Source: Candidatus Binatia bacterium (lineage in GTDB: Bacteria; Desulfobacterota; Binatia; UBA12015). From it: a stretch of DNA of 64,000 nt. The position numbers and the translations under genes were made by a program. Shown here piece by piece: positions 41,628 through 50,305 of the stretch (positions are counted from its first letter, which is position 1; every line of letters starts with the position of its first letter). Location: assembly GCA_029248525.1 (NCBI GenBank), contig JAQWJE010000039.1, forward strand, positions 267,491 to 331,490. Direction: 5' to 3'. The notes beneath the pieces were generated by a model. It searched no databases, was not told the DNA's origin, and saw only the letters and a list, made by a program, of their open reading frames with translations.

Positions 41628-43088
41628 ATGAAGACTTTGCATACCTTACCGGCCCAGGCTCGCTGGTATTTGATTGGCCTTGCCCTATGCGGGGCTGTTG
41701 GTTGCGGCTCGGAGAAAAAGCCACAGCCTGTGCCAGATGGCGCTCAGGTACTCCTGACTGACGGTGATCGGCTCCTGCCCAATTTTGAAATCCTCAGCAT
41801 CGAGTCGGCGAATATGGCCGCTGACCGCTCAATTTCGTTTATCGCATCACGAACTGGCACGGACACTCTCAATGGAGTCTTCTTCCGGACGCCCACCGGT
41901 CAAATCCGCTCCATCTTGGCACCGGGGTCTGCCCTCGCGGGAGATCTGCCGCTGACAAGAATCCGAAAACTGAACATGGCCCAATCAGGCCAGTTCGCCT
42001 TCAGTGTGGGCGACCAACTGGATGATAACACGATCTTCTACTCGGATGGCACCCGAACGAGCTTGATTGCGACAACGGAATCAGAGGAACCTCTCCCTGA
42101 TTTCCGTATCGTTGGAGAGCTTCGTGTGGAGGAGGGCGGCGTCCTCGCCTTCAGCGACGGTTCCAATCCGTGCTCGGTCGACACATCCGGAGCTGTACAA
42201 CGAACGCGCTGCCGCCTGCGACTGCAATACGGCCCTCCAGGAGATGTCACTGAGGTCGCTGTGCCCAATGATCTCGACGGACAGAACCCCACCGCGATCA
42301 TTCTTCAGCTCAACGAAAGGAATCAGGCCGCTGTTGGTCTACCGGCTCGCGGGGAGGAGCCCTACGTAGGAATTCTCGATCAGGGCATCTTTACCGGCAT
42401 TCTGTTCCGCCGTGAGACGCTTCCCGAATACGGAGTTCTCACAAACGCAAAACCTCGAGCGATGGGTAAGGACGGAACGATCGCGATTGATGGAGATTTT
42501 GATACCGATGGCGACTCGGACCGCGATGTGGAAAGGGTTCTTCGCTACCGTAGCGGTGGGTTGGACCTTGCTGCATCAACGGGAGACGAAGTGCCCTTCG
42601 GCCAGAAGGAAATTATTGACCTGAATGCTGTCGCAGTCGATGACATCGGTCGGATGTACTATATCGCGGAGTTTCTCGGCGGCGGGGAAGAACGAGACCT
42701 GCTCCGTGTCTGGGACGGCACCACAAACACCGATATAATTTGGCAACGCAAGCGATATGGCGGCGAAGCCGAGATGGGCCAGGAACTGGAAATCACCGAG
42801 ATCTTTCAGACTCGCGTCTACGGCGACGGGACCGTGCTCATGGTTGTCAGCCTCGGGTTTTACGAGGAAGGAACGCGCCGGATCACCTCCCGCCAATTAT
42901 TGCGCTGGAAGGATGGCAAACTCGACACTCTCCTCGAGTCAAAGGCAACGATCGGAGATGGCACGCTGGTCGGATTCCAGATTGCCGATTTGAACTCGTC
43001 AGGTGACCTCCTGCTCATCGCGGAGATCAACGTCCGCGCGAACCGTGCGCTCCTTTTGCTGCCCCGCGAGGATGTGTTGCTGCCCTAG
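41628..43088 (+). CDS. Lipoprotein of unknown function, beta-propeller-like
   Basis: 486 residues from ATG 41628 (GGAGGA upstream). Signal peptide with lipobox GAVGC, then repeated short beta-strand blocks built around phrases such as RSILAPGS, TSLIATTES, LDLAASTGD, DTLLESKA, each followed by a new segment on 'bool/time' style readouts; this resembles proteins with repeats of 40-60 residues that fold as a propeller. One calcium-loop-like run DFDTDGDSDRD is visible. No catalytic motif was seen. Expected at the outer membrane or periplasm. Its stop interlocks with the convergent dehydrogenase stop (CTAG, 43085-43088). Confidence 0.7.
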   Translation: MKTLHTLPAQARWYLIGLALCGAVGCGSEKKPQPVPDGAQVLLTDGDRLLPNFEILSIESANMAADRSISFIASRTGTDTLNGVFFRTPTGQIRSILAPGSALAGDLPLTRIRKLNMAQSGQFAFSVGDQLDDNTIFYSDGTRTSLIATTESEEPLPDFRIVGELRVEEGGVLAFSDGSNPCSVDTSGAVQRTRCRLRLQYGPPGDVTEVAVPNDLDGQNPTAIILQLNERNQAAVGLPARGEEPYVGILDQGIFTGILFRRETLPEYGVLTNAKPRAMGKDGTIAIDGDFDTDGDSDRDVERVLRYRSGGLDLAASTGDEVPFGQKEIIDLNAVAVDDIGRMYYIAEFLGGGEERDLLRVWDGTTNTDIIWQRKRYGGEAEMGQELEITEIFQTRVYGDGTVLMVVSLGFYEEGTRRITSRQLLRWKDGKLDTLLESKATIGDGTLVGFQIADLNSSGDLLLIAEINVRANRALLLLPREDVLLP

Positions 43089-44089
43089 ATAGCGACTTGC
43101 ACCTTGATCGACCCCGAGTCCTTGTCGAGTGCGGTGGAGAAAGCTTCATCCACCTGCTCGAGGGGATAGCTATGGGTCAGCAAGCGTGCCGCTATCGCAT
43201 CCCCATCATCCTTCAGGATTTGATGGGCCGTCTCGAAATCAGCGACCCCCGAGGCTGTGCCGTAGCACATCGCTCCCACCATCCGGATTTCCTTGCACAT
43301 CAATTGCAGAGCCGGAAGCAGCGGCGGATCGGCAAACACGCCGAGAACGACGATCGTGCCGCCCGGACGAACAGCGCTCAGGGCCTCGGTAATTGTCGCG
43401 CCATCCCCACCGACGGTCTCGTAAACCAGATCGTAGGAATTCTCCTGAGACTCGCCGGGCTGGAGGATCGATGTCGACCCCAATTGCTCGGCGGCCGTCC
43501 GCTGGTGGCTGCGCTTCGCGGTGATGTCGACGCTGGCGGCGCCCGCCCTGACCAGACAGAAAGCCGTCAGCAAGCCGATGGTGCCCCCACCCAGAACAAG
43601 AGCCTTCTTTCCCACCGGCGATGGCCCCAAACGTAAGGCGTGTACGGCCACGGCGACCGGCTCGGCGAAAGTGGCTACTTCCGAGGAGAGACTCTCGGGG
43701 ACACGATGGATCTGGCTCGGTAATACGTCGAGAAACTCGGCAAAACCGCCAGGTCGGTCGACGCCAACCAGCCCGAGCTGTGTGCATAATTGTCGTGAGC
43801 CCGCCTTGCAGTAGGAACAGGCCCCGCAGCTTCGGACGGCCTCGACCGTCACCCGTTCCCCGGCTCGCACGCTGCTTCCTTCCGGGACGTCGCCGGTGAC
43901 TTCGCCGACAATCTCGTGGCCGGGACAGATTGCCGGAACAAACCCATGTCGGAACCAATGCAGATCCGAACCGCAGATACCGCAGCGGAGAACCGACAGT
44001 CGAATCTCTCCGGACGGAAGCGGTGGAAGGTCACGTTCGCCACAGGCGACATTCCCCTCAATGCCAACCAAAGCCTTCATCTTCTCCAA
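43085..44089 (-). CDS. Zinc-binding MDR alcohol dehydrogenase
   Basis: 334 residues. The TTG at 44089 is used because AGGAGG lies 6 nt upstream of it; the ATG three codons later (44080) lacks such a site. Catalytic-zinc residues are in LRCGICGSDLHWFRHG and PGHEIVGEV (Cys, His, Glu); the structural-zinc lobe is CGACSYCKAGSRQLC. The Rossmann motif ALVLGGGTIGLLTA binds NAD(P). It resembles threonine/sorbitol-type dehydrogenases, but the substrate is unknown. It lies 90 bp downstream of the H1-like gene on the same strand. Confidence 0.88.
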   Translation of the reverse strand: MEKMKALVGIEGNVACGERDLPPLPSGEIRLSVLRCGICGSDLHWFRHGFVPAICPGHEIVGEVTGDVPEGSSVRAGERVTVEAVRSCGACSYCKAGSRQLCTQLGLVGVDRPGGFAEFLDVLPSQIHRVPESLSSEVATFAEPVAVAVHALRLGPSPVGKKALVLGGGTIGLLTAFCLVRAGAASVDITAKRSHQRTAAEQLGSTSILQPGESQENSYDLVYETVGGDGATITEALSAVRPGGTIVVLGVFADPPLLPALQLMCKEIRMVGAMCYGTASGVADFETAHQILKDDGDAIAARLLTHSYPLEQVDEAFSTALDKDSGSIKVQVAI

Positions 44090-44095
44090 ACTGCA

Positions 44096-44101
44096 CCTCC
44101 T
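44096..44101 (-). promoter_or_regulatory. Ribosome binding site supporting a TTG start, inside a small inverted repeat
   Basis: AGGAGG on the minus strand, 6 nt before TTG 44089. It sits between CTGCA and TGCAG arms (44091-44095 and 44101-44105), a 5-bp inverted repeat that could place the site in a hairpin loop. Too short to claim regulation. Confidence 0.6.
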
Positions 44102-44179
44102 GCAGGCTCAGTGATCGCACGGAGACGGGATGAAAGAAACCGGTCCGGCGGCAGAAGTACCCGCCGCCGAACCCTCTCT

Positions 44180-44785
44180 CTACCGACGCTTGCGCGCGAC
44201 CGTCTTGGACTTTGCTGCTTTTTTCTTGCCAACGGCGCTTTTCGCGACAGACTTCTTTCGAGCTGCACTCTTCCGGGCGACGGCCTTCTTGGCCACCACC
44301 CTCTTCTTCGCTGCGGCTACCTTCTTCGCGACTGTCTTCTTGGCGACCTTCTTCTTCGCGACGGCTTTTTTCGCAACGGCTTTTCTCTTGGTGACGATCT
44401 TTTTCCGGGTAGCGGGAAGCTTTTGCGCCGCCAACTTCTTGGCCCCTGAGGCGCGCGCGGGTTTTACCTTGACGGCTTTTTTCGAATTCTTCTTCGCCAG
44501 CGCAGCTGCCTTTTTCTGTGCGGCAAGCTTTTTTGCAGCGCTCTGTTTGCGCGACTTCTCGAGCTTGAGAACAGCGGCCTTTTCCGAGAATTCCTTGCCG
44601 CCTGATTTGTAGCGCCCTCGCACCTTCGGCTCGTAGCGAAGTCGCATACTTAATTTGTGCCGTTCGTAACACCGCTTGCACCGCCACCCCTTGAAGGCGG
44701 GTTCGCTGCAAAGAACACAAAGTCCCAATGCGCGGTGTTTTCGTTGCCATCTTGCTTGTCGACTGATCTGTGATTCGTCTTTCAT
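44180..44785 (-). CDS. Histone H1-like Lys/Ala-rich protein with N-terminal C4 zinc finger
   Basis: 201 residues from ATG 44785 with a strong AGGAGG 6 nt upstream. Residues 1-55 hold a compact C4 motif: CVLC (23, 26) and CKRC (36, 39), basic all around, then KLSMRLRYEPKVRGRYKSGG. Residues about 75-201 are almost only Lys, Ala, Val and Arg in repeats of the type AVAKKxVAKK, like the C-terminal tail of eukaryotic H1 and bacterial HctB/AlgP proteins. It should bind DNA (or RNA) non-specifically and act in nucleoid organisation. The zinc finger in front of an H1-like tail is unusual to me. Tail repeats are slippage-prone at DNA level. Confidence 0.82.
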   Translation of the reverse strand: MKDESQISRQARWQRKHRALGLCVLCSEPAFKGWRCKRCYERHKLSMRLRYEPKVRGRYKSGGKEFSEKAAVLKLEKSRKQSAAKKLAAQKKAAALAKKNSKKAVKVKPARASGAKKLAAQKLPATRKKIVTKRKAVAKKAVAKKKVAKKTVAKKVAAAKKRVVAKKAVARKSAARKKSVAKSAVGKKKAAKSKTVARKRR

Positions 44786-45224
44786 TTGATCCTCCTGCTA
44801 TGGCTCCGGTTTCTCCCACCAGTGGATGCCAAGGGGTCCGGAACCAGATAATTCATGCTGAATTGACTACTTGCCAACTCCGTCACACGTTGGAATCGCT
44901 AAAGGACTCGCCGGATTCAGTCAATGCAGGGAGAGACGCCAGCAGACGAGCGCGGTCATCCGATTTTTCTCGAAGCGAATGGGCTCCGCGGACCGAGGCC
45001 GCCGCGGCGAGTGAGTTAGCCAAATCCGCAAATGCGCCGATAGCAGGAAAGTATGAGCGATTTCGGAGTATTACATGCTACATAGGGAAGCCCATGAAAA
45101 AGTTCTGCGGAAGTCTGTAGCCCTCGACGTCGAACCTGCGTATCTTGCTGGGACAAACCTTTCCCGATTCCGCCGGGACTTTGCCGGCTTTAATTCATCT
45201 AATATTCACTAGGAATTCCGTCCG
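44786..45224. other. 439-bp divergent intergenic region
   Basis: No convincing gene. A 116-codon open frame (44770-45120) overlaps the H1-like start, has no ribosome site and no recognisable domain, so I treat it as chance. The region must hold the promoters of the H1-like gene (minus) and the sulfatase-like pair (plus). An AT-rich stretch at about 45190-45215 with TAATAT at 45200 could be a -10 element, but no good -35 partner was found. No repeat, riboswitch or RNA gene was recognised. Confidence 0.6.
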
Positions 45225-46748
45225 ATGACTACCAAACGCTCCCACGACCGCCCGAATGTGATCGTGGTGCTTCTCGATACCCTGCGCGCAGATCATCTGT
45301 CCTGTTACGGAGCGGCAAATCCAACGTCGCCAGAGATCGACCGCATTGCGCAAAAATCGACGCTCTATGAGAAGGCAATTTCCCCCGCGGCCTGGACGCC
45401 GCCGGCGCACGCGAGTCTATTCACCGGGACGTTTCCGTCCCGGCATAAGGTCGACCGAAGCAATTTGACCCTGGGCCCGGAACTTGACCCCTTGCCGGAA
45501 GTGCTCCAACGCGGTGGCTACCGCACCTATGGAGCATCCAGCAACTATTGGCTTTCGCGTGAAACGTCCTTCGATCGAGGTTTCGACGAATTCATGCATA
45601 GTTGGCAGATGGTCCAGACCAGCGGCACCAACGCGCCGCTGGCACGCCAACAGCGAAAGCAGGACCTTGGGCTCGATACGCTCCGCATGCCGGCCGAAAA
45701 ACCGAGCCGATATGCTCAAGAAGCGAACCGCCTCTACGAGAAGGCGACCAACAAGCTGCGGAACCGGATGCAGGCCTACGATGACGGCGCCTGGCGAGTT
45801 GTCCGTCAGGCACGCCGATGGATGCCGCAGTGGGTCGAGCAGGAGCAGCCCTTCTTCGCGTTTCTCCATTTCATGGAGCCCCATATTCGGTATTCCGCAC
45901 CCGGCGAATACCACCTCAGACATATGCCCAAAGGAGTCACTCCCCAACGTGCCGCAGCCGTCAATCAGGACCCGTGGAAATTTCTGACCGGCCAGACCGA
46001 AATGACGGAGGAGGACTTCGCAATCCTGGCCGGGCTCTACGATGGCGAGATCAGCTACGTGGACTCGCGAATCGGAGAACTCCATCGGATGCTGACTGAT
46101 TCGGGTCTGATGGAAAACACGGTGTTTGTGATCACCAGTGATCACGGAGAAAACCTCGGCGAGCATGGTTTGATGGATCACGCCTATTGTCTCTATGACA
46201 CTTTGGTCAATGTGCCGCTCATCATCCAGGGACCCGAGGGTTTCCCTGCCGGGCAACGCGTGAGCCGGCCCGTTCAATCCGCGGGACTCTTCGCTACCGT
46301 GCTGCGGTTGGCCGGTCTCGACGAGGATCCTGCCTGGCAGCAAGTGCAGGCAAGAGACTCCCTTCTGGCCAACGACGTGGCCCAAGGCTCGGCGGAGGAG
46401 CGCTATACGTTTGCCGAGTACCGCGAGCCCCAACCACCACTCGCCGTGTTGAAGCGTCGCTTTGATGGCTTCGATGGCGGCTATTTTGACCGTTCGCTCC
46501 GAATGATTCGGAATGAAAAACACAAGTATATTTGGACTTCCGACGGCTTCCCCGAACTTTATGATTTGGCAAAGGACCCGGGTGAATCGCAAAATATTGC
46601 GAATATTGAGCGGGAAAGAGCCGAAACGATGGCGCGGGAGATGGAAGATCGTCTCGGGAAATTTGAAGCCCCGAACTTATCCGACGAAGGGCTCGATCTC
46701 GACGACGACACCGTCAAGAAGCTCGAACAGCTTGGCTATCTGGCCTAG
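45225..46748 (+). CDS. Sulfatase-superfamily hydrolase/phosphotransferase (Thr nucleophile type)
   Basis: 507 residues, no signal peptide. RPNVIVVLLDTLRADHLSCYG is the sulfatase start (metal Asp). At the nucleophile position it has AAWTPPAHASLFTG, so Thr58 replaces the formylglycine Cys and the CxPSR motif is absent. FVITSDHGENLGEHGLMDHAYCLYDTLVNVPLII supplies the metal-site Asp-His and His. The C-terminal YDLAKDPGESQNIAN is sulfatase-like. Thr nucleophiles are typical of LtaS/EptA-like phosphotransferases and of some sulfatase-like proteins in polysaccharide loci. Cytoplasmic by sequence. It is followed 20 bp later by a related gene. Confidence 0.83.
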   Translation: MTTKRSHDRPNVIVVLLDTLRADHLSCYGAANPTSPEIDRIAQKSTLYEKAISPAAWTPPAHASLFTGTFPSRHKVDRSNLTLGPELDPLPEVLQRGGYRTYGASSNYWLSRETSFDRGFDEFMHSWQMVQTSGTNAPLARQQRKQDLGLDTLRMPAEKPSRYAQEANRLYEKATNKLRNRMQAYDDGAWRVVRQARRWMPQWVEQEQPFFAFLHFMEPHIRYSAPGEYHLRHMPKGVTPQRAAAVNQDPWKFLTGQTEMTEEDFAILAGLYDGEISYVDSRIGELHRMLTDSGLMENTVFVITSDHGENLGEHGLMDHAYCLYDTLVNVPLIIQGPEGFPAGQRVSRPVQSAGLFATVLRLAGLDEDPAWQQVQARDSLLANDVAQGSAEERYTFAEYREPQPPLAVLKRRFDGFDGGYFDRSLRMIRNEKHKYIWTSDGFPELYDLAKDPGESQNIANIERERAETMAREMEDRLGKFEAPNLSDEGLDLDDDTVKKLEQLGYLA

Positions 46749-46768
46749 GCTTCAGAAGGAATCAATGC

Positions 46769-47734
46769 ATGGCAATCTGGGACCGCATTATTGGAAGCAC
46801 AGGCGATCAGGGACAACCTGATTCCACAGCGAAAGTCGCGCCCGCTCTGAGGCGACAGGAAGCCCTGCCGATGCTCGCGCAGGAGGGACTGAATAACTAT
46901 ATCATTGTCATTCTCGACAGCTGTCGCTTCGATGCCTTCCAGAAGGCCCGCCCCAAGACGATCATGCGTCTCGGCGAGCTCGAACGACGTTGGAGCTACG
47001 CCTCCTGGACAGCACCTTCGCACTACAACCTGCTTATGGGGCTGCTTCCACATCACAGCCCGCAACAGGTCTATGCGTCCGATTATTACAAAAAAGACTT
47101 TCTCAACTATCAAAAGCGTCTCGGGGTCGATGATATACAGTTCAAAAACATGGTTCCGCAGCTGTTTTTACCGTCCTATCTAAAGCATCGCCTCGGATAT
47201 CGAACGAATGCTCTGGTATCCATGCCCGTCCTGAACCCACAAACCCTGCTCAACAAGGATTTCGATCATTATCAGCTGATGGACAAGCATAACGATATGG
47301 CTGCAATGCTCGACGTGATGGAGTTTCGCGAAGACCGCCCGTCGTTTTACCTTCTCAACACTGGCGAGACCCATTACCCGTACGCGTTGCCTACCGAAAC
47401 CGAAAACGATTGGCCGAAAATTCATGGTGTCAACGGCGTCTTCAAGCACCTCGACGATCAGGTGGTCGGAGGCAAGCTGGTCGATGACGATGACGAGCCC
47501 GACGACTTCTTCGATCAACCGAAGTTGGACGAGCTTCGCCAACGGCAGATCGATACGATCGGGTATCTCGATACTGTTTTCGAGCGGCTTTTCGATACCG
47601 TGCCGAGAAACACCTTCATTACCGTCACGGCCGACCATGGGGAACTCTTCGGTGAAGAAGGCTACTTCGGTCATGGGCCCATAGCCCATGAGAAAGTCTA
47701 TGAAGTTCCCTTCCTTGAAGGGAAGATCCGCTAG
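46769..47734 (+). CDS. Short sulfatase-like protein (alkaline-phosphatase superfamily)
   Basis: 321 residues from ATG 46769 (AAGGA at 8 nt). It shares key motifs with the gene before it: YIIVILDSCRFDAF (metal Asp), YASWTAPSHYNLLMG (Thr81 at the nucleophile site), TVTADHGELFGEEGYFGHGPI (Asp-His, His). It ends soon after the last motif (EVPFLEGKIR), so it lacks the usual C-terminal sulfatase subdomain; this appears to be the natural end, with an acidic insert (DDDDEPDDFFD) before it. Substrate unknown. Probably a two-gene operon with the longer paralogue. Its TAG interlocks with the pgl stop. Confidence 0.75.
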   Translation: MAIWDRIIGSTGDQGQPDSTAKVAPALRRQEALPMLAQEGLNNYIIVILDSCRFDAFQKARPKTIMRLGELERRWSYASWTAPSHYNLLMGLLPHHSPQQVYASDYYKKDFLNYQKRLGVDDIQFKNMVPQLFLPSYLKHRLGYRTNALVSMPVLNPQTLLNKDFDHYQLMDKHNDMAAMLDVMEFREDRPSFYLLNTGETHYPYALPTETENDWPKIHGVNGVFKHLDDQVVGGKLVDDDDEPDDFFDQPKLDELRQRQIDTIGYLDTVFERLFDTVPRNTFITVTADHGELFGEEGYFGHGPIAHEKVYEVPFLEGKIR

Positions 47735-48444
47735 AGGAGATCTGTGTAAACGAGCCCTCGCGGGCAACGTCCAACCAGCTTGGCCGGGCAGTCCGCCAGA
47801 GAGAGACTCGGTTCCTCCAGCATTCCGAGCGCTTTTCGTTTATCGCCCCCGTAGACCATCAACACTGCAAGTCCGGTCAGTTCCAGCAAGCCTCGCGAGG
47901 CGGTGATTCGTCTAGGTGGCGGCTTGGGAGCATTGTCGACCTCCAGAAAGAGCCTGCCCGTCGTCAAAATGGCCGGGTGATGCGGAAAAAGGGAGGCGGT
48001 ATGTCCATCTTCGCCTGCACTGAGGACCGCGACATCGAACCGCCCACCCCATTTTTGAAGCTCCGCCGCGTAAAGTGATACGCCACCATCGGCCGCGCCT
48101 TCTTCCCAGCGGAACGGGTGGACATGTTCGGGGAGCAACCGCCCGGATTGCAGGAGCGGGGCCACCAGACCGGCGTCGACAACCTGCCAATTGCTCTCCG
48201 GACTCGAGATCGGCAGCATTCGCTCGTCTGCCATGAAGATGTGGATCTTTCGCCAGGGAAGCTCCAAGGCAGCCAGATGAGCGAATACTCCAGCCACGCT
48301 GCGGCCGCCAACCACAGCCAGAATAGCGTGGCCACGGGCATAGGCGACCTCGGATAACGCGGCGCCGACTTCCTGAGCCGCAAGCCGATCCAGCTCTTCG
48401 CGTTTTCCGCGTATCAAAGATTCGGAGAGGAACCTACCATTCAC
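47731..48444 (-). CDS. pgl: 6-phosphogluconolactonase
   Basis: 237 residues from GTG 48444, which lies within the end of the VOC gene and has GGAGA 6 nt upstream; longer in-frame starts overlap the VOC gene fully and are rejected. NagB/RpiA-like motifs: SESLIRGKREELDRLAAQEV, IFMADERMLP, ESNWQVVDAGLVAPL and VLSAGEDGHTASLFPHH, the pgl signature. It hydrolyses 6-phosphogluconolactone in the oxidative pentose phosphate pathway. No zwf or gnd is in the window. Confidence 0.9.
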   Translation of the reverse strand: MNGRFLSESLIRGKREELDRLAAQEVGAALSEVAYARGHAILAVVGGRSVAGVFAHLAALELPWRKIHIFMADERMLPISSPESNWQVVDAGLVAPLLQSGRLLPEHVHPFRWEEGAADGGVSLYAAELQKWGGRFDVAVLSAGEDGHTASLFPHHPAILTTGRLFLEVDNAPKPPPRRITASRGLLELTGLAVLMVYGGDKRKALGMLEEPSLSLADCPAKLVGRCPRGLVYTDLL

Positions 48445-48853
48445 CGAAGTTCTCCATCGTGTCCCACGGCGCGCAAGCAGGGAGGGGCGTACCTTGCTGC
48501 AGGAGCTCGATCGAGATGCCGTCCGGCGATCGAAGGAACGCCATATGGCCATCCCGAGGCGGCCGGTGAATCCGAACGCCCTTGTCCAAAGCCCTCTGAC
48601 AAACCGTGTAGATATCCTCGACCCCGTAGGCCAGATGGCCGAAATTGCGGCCCCCGCCATAAGGCTCCGGATCCCAATTATACGTCAATTCGACTTGAGC
48701 GGCCTCGTCTCCGGGCGCCGCGAGAAAGACCAAAGTAAAGCGTCCGGCTTCAACCTCCACTCGTTGGACTTCCACCAGCCCCAGAACGCCGCAAAAAAAA
48801 TCAAGGGAAGAGTCAAGGTCGGTCACACGCACCATTGTATGCAGATACTTCAT
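48434..48853 (-). CDS. Lactoylglutathione lyase-like VOC protein (glyoxalase I)
   Basis: 139 residues from ATG 48853 (AGGAG upstream). Metal-ligand positions of GloA are present: His in MKYLHTMVRVTD, Glu in AAQVELTYNW, His in FGHLAYGVEDI, and Glu in ISIELLQQG. Sequence around RNFGHLAYGV is typical. The enzyme would convert the methylglyoxal-glutathione hemithioacetal to lactoylglutathione. It overlaps pgl by 11 nt, and is preceded by the SpmAB-like gene on the same strand. Confidence 0.88.
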   Translation of the reverse strand: MKYLHTMVRVTDLDSSLDFFCGVLGLVEVQRVEVEAGRFTLVFLAAPGDEAAQVELTYNWDPEPYGGGRNFGHLAYGVEDIYTVCQRALDKGVRIHRPPRDGHMAFLRSPDGISIELLQQGTPLPACAPWDTMENFGEW

Positions 48854-48891
48854 GGCTCTCCTCTGCCGCACTCTCGCCGGTCGCGCAAGCC

Positions 48892-50223
48892 TCAACCAAA
48901 AAACCAGTGGCAGGCGGCCACGGCACCGAGGAATCCCGCAAAATCACCGGCAAGGCAGCAGTAAAGAGCGTGCCGACCGTCACGCACATTTGCGGCGCCA
49001 AAATAGAGAGCCAATACGTAGAAAGTGGTCTCTGTCGAACCTTGGAGTGTGCTTGCCAGGTATCCGGTAAAGGAATCCGGTCCATAAGTCGTAAGGGTGT
49101 CGCTCATGATCGCAAACGAACCGGAGCCGGAAAGTGGCCTGAGGATCGCCATCGGCAACACCGCCGCAGGCACGCCGAGCCGGCTGGTGATCGGGTCGAC
49201 CACGCCAATCACCAGATCCAGAGCGCCTGACGCTCGGAACATACCAACCGCCACCAGAATCGCGACGAGATAGGGCACAATCCGAATCGCTACCTCGAGT
49301 CCCTCCTGAGCGCCAGCCACCATCGACTCGTAAACGCGAACACGACCGCGAATTCCGACCAGCAGCAGTCCGAGTATCAGGAGCGGAAAAAGCCAGGTTT
49401 GGGTAAGGCTTTGCAACACCTCTCCTGGTGTCGCGGTCGCGGCAAGTGCGCGCGCCTCACGCCAGATACCGGCGCCGGTCGCCAACAGGGTCAGCGTAAT
49501 CAGAAACCTCCGTTTACGATCGGCGGGCACCCATGGCTCTGCAGCCAAAAGAGCCTCCGCGTTCTCGAGTGAAGCGGATTCCTCCGAGGATTCTGCGGGC
49601 ATCGCAGCCATACCCTCGTCCGGGACAGGCGGCTCCGAGGACCGAAACCGCGGTACGCCACGCAGTAGAAAAAAAGTTCCGACCGCGACAACGGTCGAGC
49701 AGATCGTCGCAAAAAGGGTTGGCGCCCAAATCGCCTCGGGGTGAGCCGAGCCCGCGGCGAGGCGCACACCGATGGTTCCCAAGGGAGGTAATAGCGTAAT
49801 CGCGGATGTATTGATCGCGAGGAAGAGAACCATCGCATCCGTGGCCTTGCCGGGGTGGGGGTTCAGTCTCTCCATTTCCTTCATCGCCTTCAGCCCGAAT
49901 GGCGTCGCAGCATTCCCGAGTCCGGCCATATTCGACGACATATTCATGACCAGAGCGCTCATGGCCGGGTGGGAGGAAGGGATCCCGGGGAAAAGCCGCC
50001 GGAGCACCGGAGCCAGCCCACGTCCAATGGCGTCTCGCAGGCCCCCGTCGAACGCCACACGCATGATCCCGAGAAGAAAAACCATGATGCCGACCAGACC
50101 AATCACCAAGGTCACTGCGCTTTGGGCGCTGGTGAAGATGGACGCTGTCACAGCCTCCATCCGACCCGTCAGCCCGCCCCACACCACAGCAATGATCACC
50201 AAACCCGACCAGATCGCGTTCAC
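48892..50223 (-). CDS. SpmA-SpmB-like fused nucleoside-recognition (Gate) membrane protein
   Basis: 443 residues from GTG 50223, about ten membrane segments in two related halves. The first half resembles SpmA (MNAIWSGLVIIAVVWGGLTGRM, MNMSSNMAGLGNAATPFGLKAM), the second SpmB (RPLSGSGSFAIMSDTLTTYGPDS, STETTFYVLALYFG). In Bacillus SpmA and SpmB are separate and affect spore core dehydration; fused forms occur in many non-sporulating proteobacteria with unknown transport role. A hydrophilic acidic linker (about 205-245) separates the halves. The C-terminal end is 38 bp before the VOC gene. Confidence 0.85.
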   Translation of the reverse strand: MNAIWSGLVIIAVVWGGLTGRMEAVTASIFTSAQSAVTLVIGLVGIMVFLLGIMRVAFDGGLRDAIGRGLAPVLRRLFPGIPSSHPAMSALVMNMSSNMAGLGNAATPFGLKAMKEMERLNPHPGKATDAMVLFLAINTSAITLLPPLGTIGVRLAAGSAHPEAIWAPTLFATICSTVVAVGTFFLLRGVPRFRSSEPPVPDEGMAAMPAESSEESASLENAEALLAAEPWVPADRKRRFLITLTLLATGAGIWREARALAATATPGEVLQSLTQTWLFPLLILGLLLVGIRGRVRVYESMVAGAQEGLEVAIRIVPYLVAILVAVGMFRASGALDLVIGVVDPITSRLGVPAAVLPMAILRPLSGSGSFAIMSDTLTTYGPDSFTGYLASTLQGSTETTFYVLALYFGAANVRDGRHALYCCLAGDFAGFLGAVAACHWFFG

Positions 50224-50305
50224 CCCCGACCCCTATCGGGTTCTTTGCATCCGAACAAACCTGCAACGTTGGCGATCTTCGATCCTTCGCCTATGCTGAT
50301 GGGGC

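Noticed and set aside
44130..44612. 160-codon plus-strand open frame rich in Phe, Ala, Leu and Thr
   Set aside because: It is the antisense of the Lys/Ala-rich H1-like gene, whose AAG/GCC codons read as Phe/Ala-rich sequence on the other strand; the real gene has a strong ribosome site.
44770..45120. 116-codon open frame in the divergent gap
   Set aside because: Overlaps the H1-like start region, low complexity, no ribosome site, no family resemblance.
45417..46592. 391-codon minus-strand open frame
   Set aside because: Lies wholly within the sulfatase-like gene on the opposite strand, with no ribosome site or domain; high-GC shadow frame. The same holds for long shadows at 27250-28254, 39985-40980 and 25610-26557.
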